The position numbers were made by a program, and so were the translations under genes. The notes beneath the pieces were generated by a model, which made no database searches, was not told the DNA's origin, and saw nothing but the letters and a program-made list of their open reading frames with translations. Positions 16,076-23,922 of a stretch of DNA of 33,442 bases are shown here, piece by piece. Numbering within the stretch: position 1 is the first letter of the stretch; the number at the start of each line of letters is the position of its first letter. Source of the DNA: a virus; the IMG/VR virus record IMGVR_UViG_3300047552_001370, positions 1-33,442 of that record. One strand, 5' to 3'.

Positions 16076-16627
16076 TTACCTCTTAAATAAAGTCACAAAA
16101 ATATCGGATACCACATTCCAATAATGCTTTATTGCAAACTGCTTTGCCTCATCAGATCTATTAGACCACACTGGGTCCAAGGAGTATCCATACTGAAAAT
16201 CAAAATCAGTAGTGATAGCATAATGATCTAATTTATTAGCCTCTCTCCATGCTTTGTTGTAATACATGAAGGTAGCTTCACTGATAGCCTGTACATGTGT
16301 AGGATCCTGCCAGCATCTGATAGAAGTATAATAGGGAGCTGCAATACTACATTTAGCTCCCTTCTTCATCACACGATGAAGCTCATTCATAAAAGGAATT
16401 AAATCCTTGACATGTTCTATATAATGACTTATCTTAACTTCATCAACACTTTCATCCTTGAAAGGCCAAGGATATGTCTCTAAATCATGGACTACATCAG
16501 TCTTTTCTGTCTTTATATTATCTACTCCAACCCAACCATCTTCCTTGTTATTACCACAACCAAGATCTAATTTTATTGGGCTCTGCTCAACATTTGCTAA
16601 ATCCTTTATCTTACTCTTTTTAGTCAT
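16076..16627 (-). CDS. Class I SAM-dependent methyltransferase, 183 aa
   Basis: Motif I is KLDLGCGNN (residues 19-27), the SAM-binding loop, followed by WVGVDN, where the Asp would hold the ribose. SHYIEHVKD and NELHRVMKKGAKCSIAAPYY match motifs around the HxxEH and post-motif region of small-molecule and sugar methyltransferases. Proteins of this shape often sit beside sugar-nucleotide genes. It overlaps the dehydratase gene by 8 bases. Likely substrates are a sugar or glycan made by the cassette, but protein or nucleic-acid methylation cannot be excluded. Confidence 0.8.
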   Translation of the reverse strand: MTKKSKIKDLANVEQSPIKLDLGCGNNKEDGWVGVDNIKTEKTDVVHDLETYPWPFKDESVDEVKISHYIEHVKDLIPFMNELHRVMKKGAKCSIAAPYYTSIRCWQDPTHVQAISEATFMYYNKAWREANKLDHYAITTDFDFQYGYSLDPVWSNRSDEAKQFAIKHYWNVVSDIFVTLFKR

Positions 16628-17606
16628 TTAACCACCTCGGATTTTCCATAAACCAGTTGACTGTTCTTGTTAGAGACTCAATGAAATTGACTGGTAATTC
16701 AAATCCCATTTCCTTTAATTTAGTCCCATCCAAGGCATACCTAAGGTCATGTCCTGGTCTACTAGAATGAAAATCTACCATTTCATAATGAAGAGGCTCC
16801 CCAATTATCTTTGCAATTAAGGAGGCCATCTCCAGATTATCTACTTCTCTTTCTCCAACAACATTATACTTATCTCTAATTCCACCGTTTTCCATCAAGA
16901 AGCTCACCGCAGATGCAACATTTCTTGCGTGTATCCAAAAACGTGAACCAGCTTTTGTCTTGCTGGGATTGCTGTGAATCAAGATCTTCTCGCCATTCAA
17001 AATACTCTTTATACATTTTGGAATAAATTTCTCCTGGTGCTGCCTTTCTCCGAAAACATTCATAGTGTGTGTAATAACTACCGGGACTTTGTACGTGTTT
17101 GCCCAAGCGAGGCACAGCTCTTCTCCTGCTGCTTTAGATGCTGAATAAGGGTTAGTCGAATCATACCTATCCCACTCTTTATAAGCCACCCCTTCTGGGG
17201 CTGGACCAAACACCTCATCGGTAGAAAAATAGATCATCTTCTTTAATGATTTCAATGAACGAGCGAACTGCAGTAAGTTCATTGTACCAATAATATTACT
17301 CCTAATAAAAGGCTCCGGGTTAACTATAGAGTTATCTACATGGGTCTCAGCTCCCATATGTACTATATAATCAACCTCCCCAATCTCACTCTTTAATCCC
17401 ATCTCTATAGGCAAAGTAAAATCTGCAGCCAATAGGTGAACTCGGTCTTCCTTAAAGGCTTTTATATCTCTCAATCTATCAAACCCATTTGAAGCATAAT
17501 TCAATCTATCTAAAATTACTAACTGATCCTCGGTATTCTTTAAAAGATGTTCTACAAGATGATGCCCTATAAACCCACATCCCCCAGTAATTAATACTTT
17601 ATTCAT
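16620..17606 (-). CDS. NAD-dependent sugar-nucleotide 4,6-dehydratase (RmlB-like), 328 aa
   Basis: An extended short-chain dehydrogenase fold. GxxGxxG is at TGGCGFIG (7-14), the catalytic block is STDEVFG (128-134) with Asp130-Glu131, and YSASK (154-158) holds Tyr and Lys. RPGHDLRYALD near the C-terminus is the diagnostic RmlB substrate-binding segment. Length matches RmlB. The expected reaction is dTDP-glucose to dTDP-4-keto-6-deoxyglucose; the neighbouring cytidylyltransferase leaves a CDP-sugar possible. It is coupled to the cytidylyltransferase stop by ATGA. Catalytic residues look intact, so it is probably active. Confidence 0.88.
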   Translation of the reverse strand: MNKVLITGGCGFIGHHLVEHLLKNTEDQLVILDRLNYASNGFDRLRDIKAFKEDRVHLLAADFTLPIEMGLKSEIGEVDYIVHMGAETHVDNSIVNPEPFIRSNIIGTMNLLQFARSLKSLKKMIYFSTDEVFGPAPEGVAYKEWDRYDSTNPYSASKAAGEELCLAWANTYKVPVVITHTMNVFGERQHQEKFIPKCIKSILNGEKILIHSNPSKTKAGSRFWIHARNVASAVSFLMENGGIRDKYNVVGEREVDNLEMASLIAKIIGEPLHYEMVDFHSSRPGHDLRYALDGTKLKEMGFELPVNFIESLTRTVNWFMENPRWLND

Positions 17607-17992
17607 AGATTTTTTACTAACCCTATTAATTTTGTAGTGGAAAGTCCGTGTTGTCTAGAAACATAATGAATAGGTATGTTTAATTCCTCCCCAGTGAAAG
17701 GTTTTCCAATATAATCATCCCCTAAAAATCTTATATGAAGCTGATTAAGGCTCTTGAGTGAGATTAATTTATCTAATAATTGTTTCTCTCCCTTATATAG
17801 GAATGTCTGATCTATGTACTTTATAGCTTCTAAGATCTTCCTAGTGTCTAAAGGAGAGTGAACTCTTCCATGTTTACTTATTAGATTTATACCAACTATA
17901 AGATGATCGCAGTAGCCTCTAGCTTCTTTAAAGAGGTCTATGTACCCTGGATGAATAAGATCAAAAGCTCCACACGTAAACCCGTATATCAT
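17603..17992 (-). CDS. TagD-like cytidylyltransferase with altered HxGH motif, 129 aa
   Basis: Same length and layout as glycerol-3-phosphate cytidylyltransferase (TagD). It has GAFDLIHPGY at residues 8-17, then a FLGDDYIGKPF block corresponding to the TagD GDD segment, and SRQHGLSTTKL matching the RTEGISTT nucleotide-binding motif. The expected role is to activate a phosphorylated alcohol or sugar with CTP. The odd point is position 17: the second His of the HxGH catalytic motif is Tyr (codon TAC instead of CAC or CAT), while His14 is kept. Activity may be reduced or the chemistry may differ. It lies between the glycosyltransferase and the dehydratase. Confidence 0.8.
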   Translation of the reverse strand: MIYGFTCGAFDLIHPGYIDLFKEARGYCDHLIVGINLISKHGRVHSPLDTRKILEAIKYIDQTFLYKGEKQLLDKLISLKSLNQLHIRFLGDDYIGKPFTGEELNIPIHYVSRQHGLSTTKLIGLVKNL

Positions 17993-17996
17993 TAGA

Positions 17997-18722
17997 TCAC
18001 CAACAAATATCTGTATTTACATCGTAATGTCCTACTAGGATCCTAGTATCACAAGCTACTCTATACCCTAATTTACGGATATTTTCATAGAAATATAGAT
18101 CCTGGGTATAAGCTTTACATCCAACTCCTGGGGTATATTCTTGGCAGGTCTTAAACCAGGGTTTAGGGATTCTAGTGTCTTTGAAGATATCTAACTTAAA
18201 TAGGTTAAATCCCATACCTAAACCATTACACCAGTGGAGTTGACCTTGCTTAGGAAGCTGAGGAATAAAGTTAAGAGGAATACTATGTGGGTCCCCATAG
18301 ATCATAGGCTGCCCCCCTTCACCTTTTGTCCAGTAAAGGCCTCCTACTACGTCATACTCCTTAATACCCTCATATAACTTCAATATACCATCAGGGGGAG
18401 GCATATTATCATCTTCCATAGTAAGGATATATTTCCACTTTGATAGTTCTTGATTGTCAAGGATCATTTGAATAGCCTGATTATAGGCATCCCCTACTTC
18501 GTATCCCACCATAAAGATCCTGGTGAACTTCTGGTTCATTGGAGGCATCAAACTCATCCAATTTTGGACTACTTTAGTAGGCATCGTACCCCTGGAAGGT
18601 ACGACCATGATAGTAGAAAGATCTTTATAAGTTTGACCTTTCATCAATCTATCATTAGTTTTTTGTAGGTCTAGATTATGGTAACCAATATTTGAATTCT
18701 CTACTACGATTTGTTTTTTCAT
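17997..18722 (-). CDS. Glycosyltransferase, GT-A fold (family 2-like), 241 aa
   Basis: The N-terminus has a GT-A nucleotide-binding strand (STIMVVPSRG), then DAYNQAIQMIL and KYILTMEDDNMPPP, where EDD is the DxD-type metal and nucleotide-sugar motif. GLGMGFNLFKLDIF and YTQDLYFYENIRKLGYRV fit the acceptor-side motif with the catalytic Asp, followed by a His (LVGHYD) that may bind metal. I start at ATG 18722; a TTG at 18740 would add six residues, and neither has a clear ribosome-binding site. It leads the sugar cassette, right after the 760-residue fibre gene. Donor and acceptor are unknown. Confidence 0.78.
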   Translation of the reverse strand: MKKQIVVENSNIGYHNLDLQKTNDRLMKGQTYKDLSTIMVVPSRGTMPTKVVQNWMSLMPPMNQKFTRIFMVGYEVGDAYNQAIQMILDNQELSKWKYILTMEDDNMPPPDGILKLYEGIKEYDVVGGLYWTKGEGGQPMIYGDPHSIPLNFIPQLPKQGQLHWCNGLGMGFNLFKLDIFKDTRIPKPWFKTCQEYTPGVGCKAYTQDLYFYENIRKLGYRVACDTRILVGHYDVNTDICW

Positions 18723-18741
18723 CAAAATATTATATACCAAA

Positions 18742-21024
18742 TTAAACAGTAGTGTTTACTAAATAGAAGAAAGGAGTATGCACTTGAGCAGCTCCACCTC
18801 CAGTAATAGCAGAGATTGCCACAGAAGCTTTAAAAGGAGTAGCTGTGGACACCTGATCATAACCTAATCCTAATGAGTGCCCCTTAGTGGCGTTACTCAC
18901 AGCTCCTTGTACCCCAACTAACTGGTTAGCAAGTACTCCAAACCAAGAATAAGTTCCAGCATTAGTAGACCTCACCCAATTCCCCATCCAATAATAACCA
19001 GGGGTAAAGCTCCAAGTTTGTGCTGCAGTCCAGTGTCTTAAACTTCTCACTCCTCCCCAGTCATTAGATGCTCCACTGCCACTAGTCCAAGAAGAGGTGG
19101 AGGAATAGCTGGAACCTGTAACTAGAGAAAGGGTGCTTCCAGTTAAAGTATATATTCCCATCGCATAAGAAATGCCGGCTGTACTATTCGAAACCTGCCC
19201 TATAGATAAATCAAACCCAACAGTAGAGCATGTCATATGAAATGGCATGTAGAAAGGCTGGAAGGCTACCATTCCATTAGAAGCCTGCATCGCAGCTCTA
19301 CTACCAGTGAGATTATAGAATTGGTTTCCAGTAATAGCAGGGGCTCCTGATACAGTAAGAGTAGCAGAATTCCCATTAACAGATTGAGATAAGGTTATTC
19401 CATTAGTCCCTACGAATTGGATCTGAGATCCAACGAATCCTGTAGTACCACTAGTGTTGCCTTGAGTAGATATCCCTGCTGAGAAAGCCCCACCCCCTGC
19501 TCCATCCCCAGCAGATATAGTTACTGTCCCAGAAGCCCCATTTAAACTTTGAGATAGAGTAATATTATTTCCACCGACGAAAAGATACCTAACTTGATCT
19601 CCTGAAACTACACCAGTAGTACCACTAGTGTTACCAAGATTAGAGATCCCAAGTGTCTGTGACCCTGCAGTCTGGTTAAATGCAGAAATAGTTACCGTGC
19701 CAGACGCCCCGTTGATACTCTGACTCAAAGTAACATTATTACCTCCTGCGAATAGATACCGTACTTGAGCCCCTGAAGCAATTCCCGTAGTACCACTAGT
19801 ATTACCTAGATTAGAGATGCCTATAGACTGTGATTCGGCTGATTGTGCCGCAATAGTAGGCCCTGAGATAGATATAGTTACACCATCGTCCTCCACTGTA
19901 GATGCGGATAATGTAATATTATTAACCCCAGCAAAGACTAAATTTCCATAGTTTAATCCACTAGACCCTGAGGTATTCCCTTGAGTGGATATCCCTGCTT
20001 TAACCAGACCTGGGTGGAGATGGTCTGCGTAGGCAAACAAAGAACTTTGAGTTCCTGCTGAACGAAAGGGGCTGACATCTTGGATATTATTCTCAGAATT
20101 GTTCCCTGAGACCCCAGATATAGTAATAGTTGCAGACTGCCCATTAGTAGACTGAGATAGAGTAATATTATTTCCACCTACAAACACTACCCTAGATCCT
20201 ACTACCCCAGTATCTCCTGAAGTATTCCCTAGATTAGAGACTCCTCCAGTGAACCCACCTCCGGCTCCACCTGCTCCACCTGATATAGTAATAGTACCAG
20301 AAGCCCCATTCAACGATTGAGATAAGGTGATGTTATCACCACCAGCAAATACAAATCTAACTTGACCTCCTGAAGCAATGCCTGTAGTACCACTAGTATT
20401 ACCTAAATTGGACATTCCAATAGATTGGGACTCTACAGATTGTGCTACAGTATTGGGTCCAGAAATAGTTATAGCATTCCCATTCTGAGATAAAGTAATG
20501 TTATTCCCACCAGCTAGCGTCATAGTGCCGCTAGATACTTGTGCCATTACTCCAGCAGTGTTACCAGACAAAGTAACATTATGTAGATTCTGGGTCTGAG
20601 CGGTTTGGTTAGCAGCAGAAATAGTGACTGTAGCTTTTCCTACAGCTGACACTTGAGATAAAGTTATATTATTGCCACCAGCTAAATAGATACTTCCTTG
20701 CACTATATTACTAGTGTTAGCAGTGTTCCCACTAATCTGAAAAAGATTAAGCCCTGCATGAGCATGATCCTCTGGTGCAAACCTAGTGATCGTACCAGTA
20801 GACCCAGCCGATTGAATCTCTTTAACAGCAGTGGCTATAGGTGCTACAGTCTGGGTTTCATTAAAAGAAGCAGTAATCTGGTTAGACCCAGACATCCCAA
20901 AGGTAATATTATTACTATTGGCAAATACAACAGTACCAGTACTTACTGATTGGGTACCAGCTGATAAAGCAGCTCCGCCCCCTCCAGGGCCACCACTGTC
21001 TGGTGGAATGTATATATTACCCAT
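18742..21024 (-). CDS. Long repeat-built tail fibre / virion surface protein, 760 aa
   Basis: The first 560 residues consist of about nine repeats of 45-75 residues built around GNTSGTTG, then a short beta strand and a GGNNITLSQS-NG-S-TITISG core; the C-terminal 190 residues are a distinct beta-rich domain (Trp/Tyr/Gly-rich, residues about 569-760). Two DHxHxG motifs (DHAHAG and DHLHPG) separate repeat blocks. Such motifs occur in phage fibres, where His pairs may bind metal in trimer tips. No signal peptide or enzyme motif. A trimeric fibre with a receptor-binding C-terminal head is the likely form. It overlaps the upstream small virion gene by 8 bases. Confidence 0.7.
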   Translation of the reverse strand: MGNIYIPPDSGGPGGGGAALSAGTQSVSTGTVVFANSNNITFGMSGSNQITASFNETQTVAPIATAVKEIQSAGSTGTITRFAPEDHAHAGLNLFQISGNTANTSNIVQGSIYLAGGNNITLSQVSAVGKATVTISAANQTAQTQNLHNVTLSGNTAGVMAQVSSGTMTLAGGNNITLSQNGNAITISGPNTVAQSVESQSIGMSNLGNTSGTTGIASGGQVRFVFAGGDNITLSQSLNGASGTITISGGAGGAGGGFTGGVSNLGNTSGDTGVVGSRVVFVGGNNITLSQSTNGQSATITISGVSGNNSENNIQDVSPFRSAGTQSSLFAYADHLHPGLVKAGISTQGNTSGSSGLNYGNLVFAGVNNITLSASTVEDDGVTISISGPTIAAQSAESQSIGISNLGNTSGTTGIASGAQVRYLFAGGNNVTLSQSINGASGTVTISAFNQTAGSQTLGISNLGNTSGTTGVVSGDQVRYLFVGGNNITLSQSLNGASGTVTISAGDGAGGGAFSAGISTQGNTSGTTGFVGSQIQFVGTNGITLSQSVNGNSATLTVSGAPAITGNQFYNLTGSRAAMQASNGMVAFQPFYMPFHMTCSTVGFDLSIGQVSNSTAGISYAMGIYTLTGSTLSLVTGSSYSSTSSWTSGSGASNDWGGVRSLRHWTAAQTWSFTPGYYWMGNWVRSTNAGTYSWFGVLANQLVGVQGAVSNATKGHSLGLGYDQVSTATPFKASVAISAITGGGAAQVHTPFFYLVNTTV
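19339..20973 (-). repeat. About nine tandem coding repeats inside the 760-aa fibre gene
   Basis: The repeats share GNTSG at their start and a GG-N-NITLSQS core. Several are close enough that DNA stretches such as GTAGTACCACTAGTGTTACC recur with few changes; the copies near 19430, 19610, 19790 and 20390 are the clearest. Others, such as those near 20530 and 20690, have diverged. This suggests growth by duplication plus recombination between copies. Copy number may vary between relatives and could be mis-assembled from short reads. Confidence 0.75.
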
Positions 21025-21337
21025 TAGCTGTATTCTTCCTATACTCTACAACTATGACATCATTATTAGTACCTAATACGAAGACTTGATTGAGATCAAA
21101 ATGTCTAGATTCCATCCCTATATCTTCAGATAACAAAGTCCTATATGAACCAGGCTCCCTAGGGATATTATCTGTAGCACTGACATTCTCATCTCCAAGA
21201 TAGTAATTACCTGCATTAGTACTTAGAGAGTATATCTCAAATTCAGTGACATAAAGAGTAGTACTAGAAAGCCTCTGAGTAGTGCCATCGAGGGTCTTTC
21301 TAAAGCCTCCCATTGTCAATGTCTTCACTCTACTCAT
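21017..21337 (-). CDS. Hypothetical small structural protein, 106 aa
   Basis: Unrecognised. A beta-rich, soluble protein without signal peptide, containing RVKTLTMGGFRKTLDG at the start and FDLNQVFVLGTNNDVIVVEYRK at the end. It lies between two virion-type genes with an 8-base overlap to the fibre and a one-base TAATG overlap upstream. It may connect the fibre to the particle or be a small decoration protein; this is inference from position. Confidence 0.5.
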   Translation of the reverse strand: MSRVKTLTMGGFRKTLDGTTQRLSSTTLYVTEFEIYSLSTNAGNYYLGDENVSATDNIPREPGSYRTLLSEDIGMESRHFDLNQVFVLGTNNDVIVVEYRKNTANG

Positions 21338-21714
21338 TAGTTAAGATCCTTGGCTAAAAAGAAAGATCCTGTTAATGCAGTACCAGCTCCAGTATTATTA
21401 ACTTCACCTGTAGTAGCAGCAACTGAAAGTGCTGGTATAGCTCGAATAGGATATTCAGTGAAAAATCTGACTGATTCATTTGATTCAAGCTTAATAGTCA
21501 CATCAGGAATAGTAGTTCCTAACGTTACGTCTGCAGCAGCTTTAAAAAACAACTGTACCCAAGTAACAGCGGCAGCATTATTATGGAGGTGATACCCATA
21601 CAATTCAGCTTGTGATGTCTTCACATTCACTACAGTACCAGCAATACCAGTAGTGGCGGTGAGCCCATTGAAAGTTACTATATCATATCCATCTTTTGAT
21701 TTTAAAAGGCCCAT
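21337..21714 (-). CDS. Hypothetical beta-rich virion protein, 125 aa
   Basis: Predicted as a single beta-sandwich (VQLFFKAAADVTLG, IPDVTIKLESNESVRFF) with Gly/Thr/Ala-rich loops and a C-terminal TGSFFLAKDLN. No family recognised. It is the first gene after the hairpin terminator at 21741-21770, preceded by a GGAGGTGAG ribosome-binding site. The pattern resembles small neck or decoration proteins, but I cannot assign it further. Confidence 0.5.
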   Translation of the reverse strand: MGLLKSKDGYDIVTFNGLTATTGIAGTVVNVKTSQAELYGYHLHNNAAAVTWVQLFFKAAADVTLGTTIPDVTIKLESNESVRFFTEYPIRAIPALSVAATTGEVNNTGAGTALTGSFFLAKDLN

Positions 21715-21740
21715 TGAATCTCACCTCCGATAAACTAAAA

Positions 21741-21770
21741 TAGCGGGCAGGCTATTGCCCAATCCCGCTA
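21741..21770 (-). terminator. Strong intrinsic terminator after the capsid module
   Basis: Minus-strand transcription would meet a 7-bp perfect outer stem, TAGCGGG at 21764-21770 pairing with CCCGCTA at 21741-21747 (as read on the minus strand), with an inner GGC/GCC stem around a 4-base loop. ATTTTAGTTTA follows directly as the U-rich tail. It lies in the 86-base gap between the small membrane gene and the 125-residue virion gene. It would reduce transcription from the highly expressed capsid genes into the tail genes, since no clear promoter lies just after it. Confidence 0.75.
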
Positions 21771-21800
21771 GTGCTTTATATTGAAATTAAAAATCGCTCT

Positions 21801-21989
21801 TTATTCAGGCTTCTTCTCTAGCTTCTCAATAGCTGATCTAAAGAACACCACTCCAGCTCCAGCTAAGGCCTGAGTAAACTCAGCCCAATGGGAAGAGAAA
21901 TTAAACTCTCCACCATCAAGAGCATCAACTGCAATCCTTACAACTGCAGCTAGAACAAGTAAATAACCTATGATCTTAGTGCGTGACAT
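21801..21989 (-). CDS. Small membrane protein, holin-like candidate, 62 aa
   Basis: One clear membrane segment at residues 6-24 (IIGYLLVLAAVVRIAVDAL) and a second weaker hydrophobic stretch at 38-53 (FTQALAGAGVVFFRSA), with a charged C-terminal tail (EKLEKKPE). Two short spans with a basic/acidic tail fit small holins, but the gene lies in the capsid module, far from the endolysin. AGGTGAG precedes the ATG. It is the last gene before the hairpin terminator. Holin is a suggestion from topology only. Confidence 0.5.
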   Translation of the reverse strand: MSRTKIIGYLLVLAAVVRIAVDALDGGEFNFSSHWAEFTQALAGAGVVFFRSAIEKLEKKPE

Positions 21990-22003
21990 TTATTCTCACC
22001 TCA

Positions 22004-22948
22004 TTATGCATCAGTAGATGCAGTCCAGTTAATCAACATGGCCTTCTCACCAGCTAGATTGACAACATATACGTTATCCATAACTACGAAAGTAGCCCCA
22101 GTAATTGCTTCAGTAATATTAGCAGCATTGTCATTCAATCGTAGATAGATATTAGGACCAATTTGACCAGTAGAAGCAGTAATAGTATCCACAAGGAAGA
22201 TATCAGCAGCATTCCTGGTACGGAATGAATGAACATTCTTAATTAACAAATCAGTCGTAGCTGTAGTACGAATATCAATTCCACCAACTGAGAAGTTACC
22301 GTCCATAACCAAACCATCAATAGTAATGTCAGAACCCCCAACTATCGCAATACCTGCTCCAGTACCAGCTGCCGTAGCCCCATTGTAAAACAGATCTTTA
22401 ATAAGAAGTCTGCTAGCGTTTGCATCAGTCAAGATACAAGTGGTGCATTCACCAGTAACATCCCTATACTCACACCCAATTAACTTAAAATCAGCGGCAT
22501 TTATGTCTATTGGAGCTACCAACGCGTCAATACCACCTGTAAACAAGAAATTAATCATAGTGATATTAGCGGCATCAACATCCATATCTGCAGAAGTAGC
22601 AGTTGTGAAGTTGATAGTAGGTCGATTAGACCCTGAACCAAACCCAATCAAGACAATCCCAGCAACATCAAGCGCAAGTCCTGCTGCAGCTGTTACAGTC
22701 TCAGTATGCCCTGGAAGCACTGCAATAATATCTCCTCTATTTGCAGTACATTGACCTACTGCGAAATCAATAGTAGAAAAAGGCTCTTGAGGAGAAAGTC
22801 CGCTATTACCATTAGATCCACCAATAGCTCCAGGAGCTAGAGCAGTTCCTCCATTCACATAGAAGATACGTGCTCCTGGGCTAGGATTAATTCCATTCTG
22901 GATCAACGATGCATAAACCACAGAGTCACTTGGATTATAAAATCCCAT
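22004..22948 (-). CDS. Right-handed beta-helix virion protein, 314 aa
   Basis: Residues 60-280 show regular short beta strands with Asp/Asn turns (RGDIIAVLPGHTETV, GIVLIGFGSGSNRPTINF, ITMINFLFTG, FKLIGCEYRDVTG, RLLIKDLFYNG, DITIDGLVMDGNF), the pattern of a right-handed parallel beta-helix. The N-terminus (SPGARIFYVNGG and SPQEPFSTIDFAV) resembles the entry of pectate-lyase-like phage proteins. No lyase active site is evident. Immediately downstream of the capsid gene, it could be a head fibre, decoration protein or glycan-binding protein. The fold call is fairly confident, the role inferred. Confidence 0.65.
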   Translation of the reverse strand: MGFYNPSDSVVYASLIQNGINPSPGARIFYVNGGTALAPGAIGGSNGNSGLSPQEPFSTIDFAVGQCTANRGDIIAVLPGHTETVTAAAGLALDVAGIVLIGFGSGSNRPTINFTTATSADMDVDAANITMINFLFTGGIDALVAPIDINAADFKLIGCEYRDVTGECTTCILTDANASRLLIKDLFYNGATAAGTGAGIAIVGGSDITIDGLVMDGNFSVGGIDIRTTATTDLLIKNVHSFRTRNAADIFLVDTITASTGQIGPNIYLRLNDNAANITEAITGATFVVMDNVYVVNLAGEKAMLINWTASTDA

Positions 22949-22970
22949 AGGTACATCCTTACGCTATAAC

Positions 22971-22999
22971 TTGACAAACTTATCAATCTTCTGTATTAA
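22971..22999 (+). promoter_or_regulatory. Possible rightward sigma70-type promoter, antisense to the capsid gene
   Basis: In the 47-base gap between the capsid and beta-helix genes the plus strand reads TTGACA (22971-22976), 17 bases, then TATTAA (22994-22999). The -35 is a perfect match and the -10 matches 4 of 6. If used, it would make RNA antisense to the capsid gene. A chance match in AT-rich DNA is quite possible. Confidence 0.25.
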
Positions 23000-23907
23000 G
23001 CTCCAGGCGATCCGAAGATACCTCTCCAATCATTCCATCCACGAGAACAACGGAAGGAAGATTGAACGACCATCGATTGAGTCTTATAATCGTCATAGGA
23101 CTCAGTCTCAAGGGGCTTACGATCAAACCAGTTAAGATCATGTTGATCACAGATCACAAACCACGCGTCAGGATCGGTAAGATACGTCCATTTCATAGGA
23201 GAAAGCATACCGTCCATCTGGAAAGCGTTAACAGCATTATTCGCAGTATCCGCACGAAGGTTAGATTTCGTGATTTCGATAGCATCCCAAATCAACTCTG
23301 CGGGAACCAACAGAGTTCTAGCGGTCAACATAAGAAGATCTCCACGTTCGTCAACCGTTTCAGCAATGTCAACCAAAGCCTGACGGAGAGAAGTGATGGA
23401 AAGATCTGCAGAAGTACTAAGTTCGTTGTTCTCAGTACCAGCAACCAAGGTATGAGAGGTAGAACAAAGTTCCAACCCGTCACCACCAGTAAAGTTAGTA
23501 GCAGAGAAAGCCTCGTTGAAAAGATCTGAAGCAAGAATTTGACGAGTCTTAACAGCACTCTTCGCCATAGAGCGAGAGAACTTATTAACAATCCCAAACT
23601 CATCATCATCAATCATCTCTCTTGACACACTGTAAGAAAGTGTGTATTTAAGATGAGTGTAGGTCTTATCAAAACGCTGATAGGCAATATCAGAGTTAAA
23701 TGGCTGACCTTCAGAAGTTTGAACAAATCGACCAAATCCAGTGATCGTGGTTGATTGCTCAATACCTCGTGAGGACCCCTTAACATTATAAAGTTGAGGG
23801 ATCATGTCAGGGTAGAGTCTAAACTCGTCTTGCATTACCTCATAAATAGAGGGTAATGCATCTGCCATGTATAAGTCACCGTACTGTGTACGTACTTGAA
23901 GCGCCAT
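22996..23907 (-). CDS. Major capsid protein (HK97-type, Mu gpT-like pattern), 303 aa
   Basis: The pattern fits an HK97-fold capsid protein: an N-terminal helix (YMADALPSIYEVMQDEF), a middle LSYSVSREMIDDDEFG, the SLRQALVDIAETVDERGD helix followed by LLVPAELIWDAIEI, and C-terminal DPDAWFVICDQHDLNWFDRKPLETE and FRCSRGWNDWRGIFG. The last blocks resemble Mu gpT-type major head proteins. Position after scaffold and decoration genes agrees. A strong GGAGG lies 10 bases before the ATG, as expected for the most abundant virion protein. Confidence is based on pattern and gene order. Confidence 0.78.
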   Translation of the reverse strand: MALQVRTQYGDLYMADALPSIYEVMQDEFRLYPDMIPQLYNVKGSSRGIEQSTTITGFGRFVQTSEGQPFNSDIAYQRFDKTYTHLKYTLSYSVSREMIDDDEFGIVNKFSRSMAKSAVKTRQILASDLFNEAFSATNFTGGDGLELCSTSHTLVAGTENNELSTSADLSITSLRQALVDIAETVDERGDLLMLTARTLLVPAELIWDAIEITKSNLRADTANNAVNAFQMDGMLSPMKWTYLTDPDAWFVICDQHDLNWFDRKPLETESYDDYKTQSMVVQSSFRCSRGWNDWRGIFGSPGA

Positions 23908-23922
23908 TTAATTAAACCTCCG

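Noticed and set aside
16876-17115. Cys-rich minus-strand frame within the dehydratase gene
   Set aside because: Alternate-frame reading of a well-conserved enzyme gene; no start signals.
23062-23529. 155-codon plus-strand frame opposite the capsid gene
   Set aside because: Although the longest opposite-strand frame and downstream of the possible antisense promoter, its protein has no recognisable features and mirrors capsid codons.
23325-23612. 95-codon minus-strand frame inside the capsid gene
   Set aside because: Leu-rich alternate-frame reading of the capsid coding sequence without its own ribosome-binding site.
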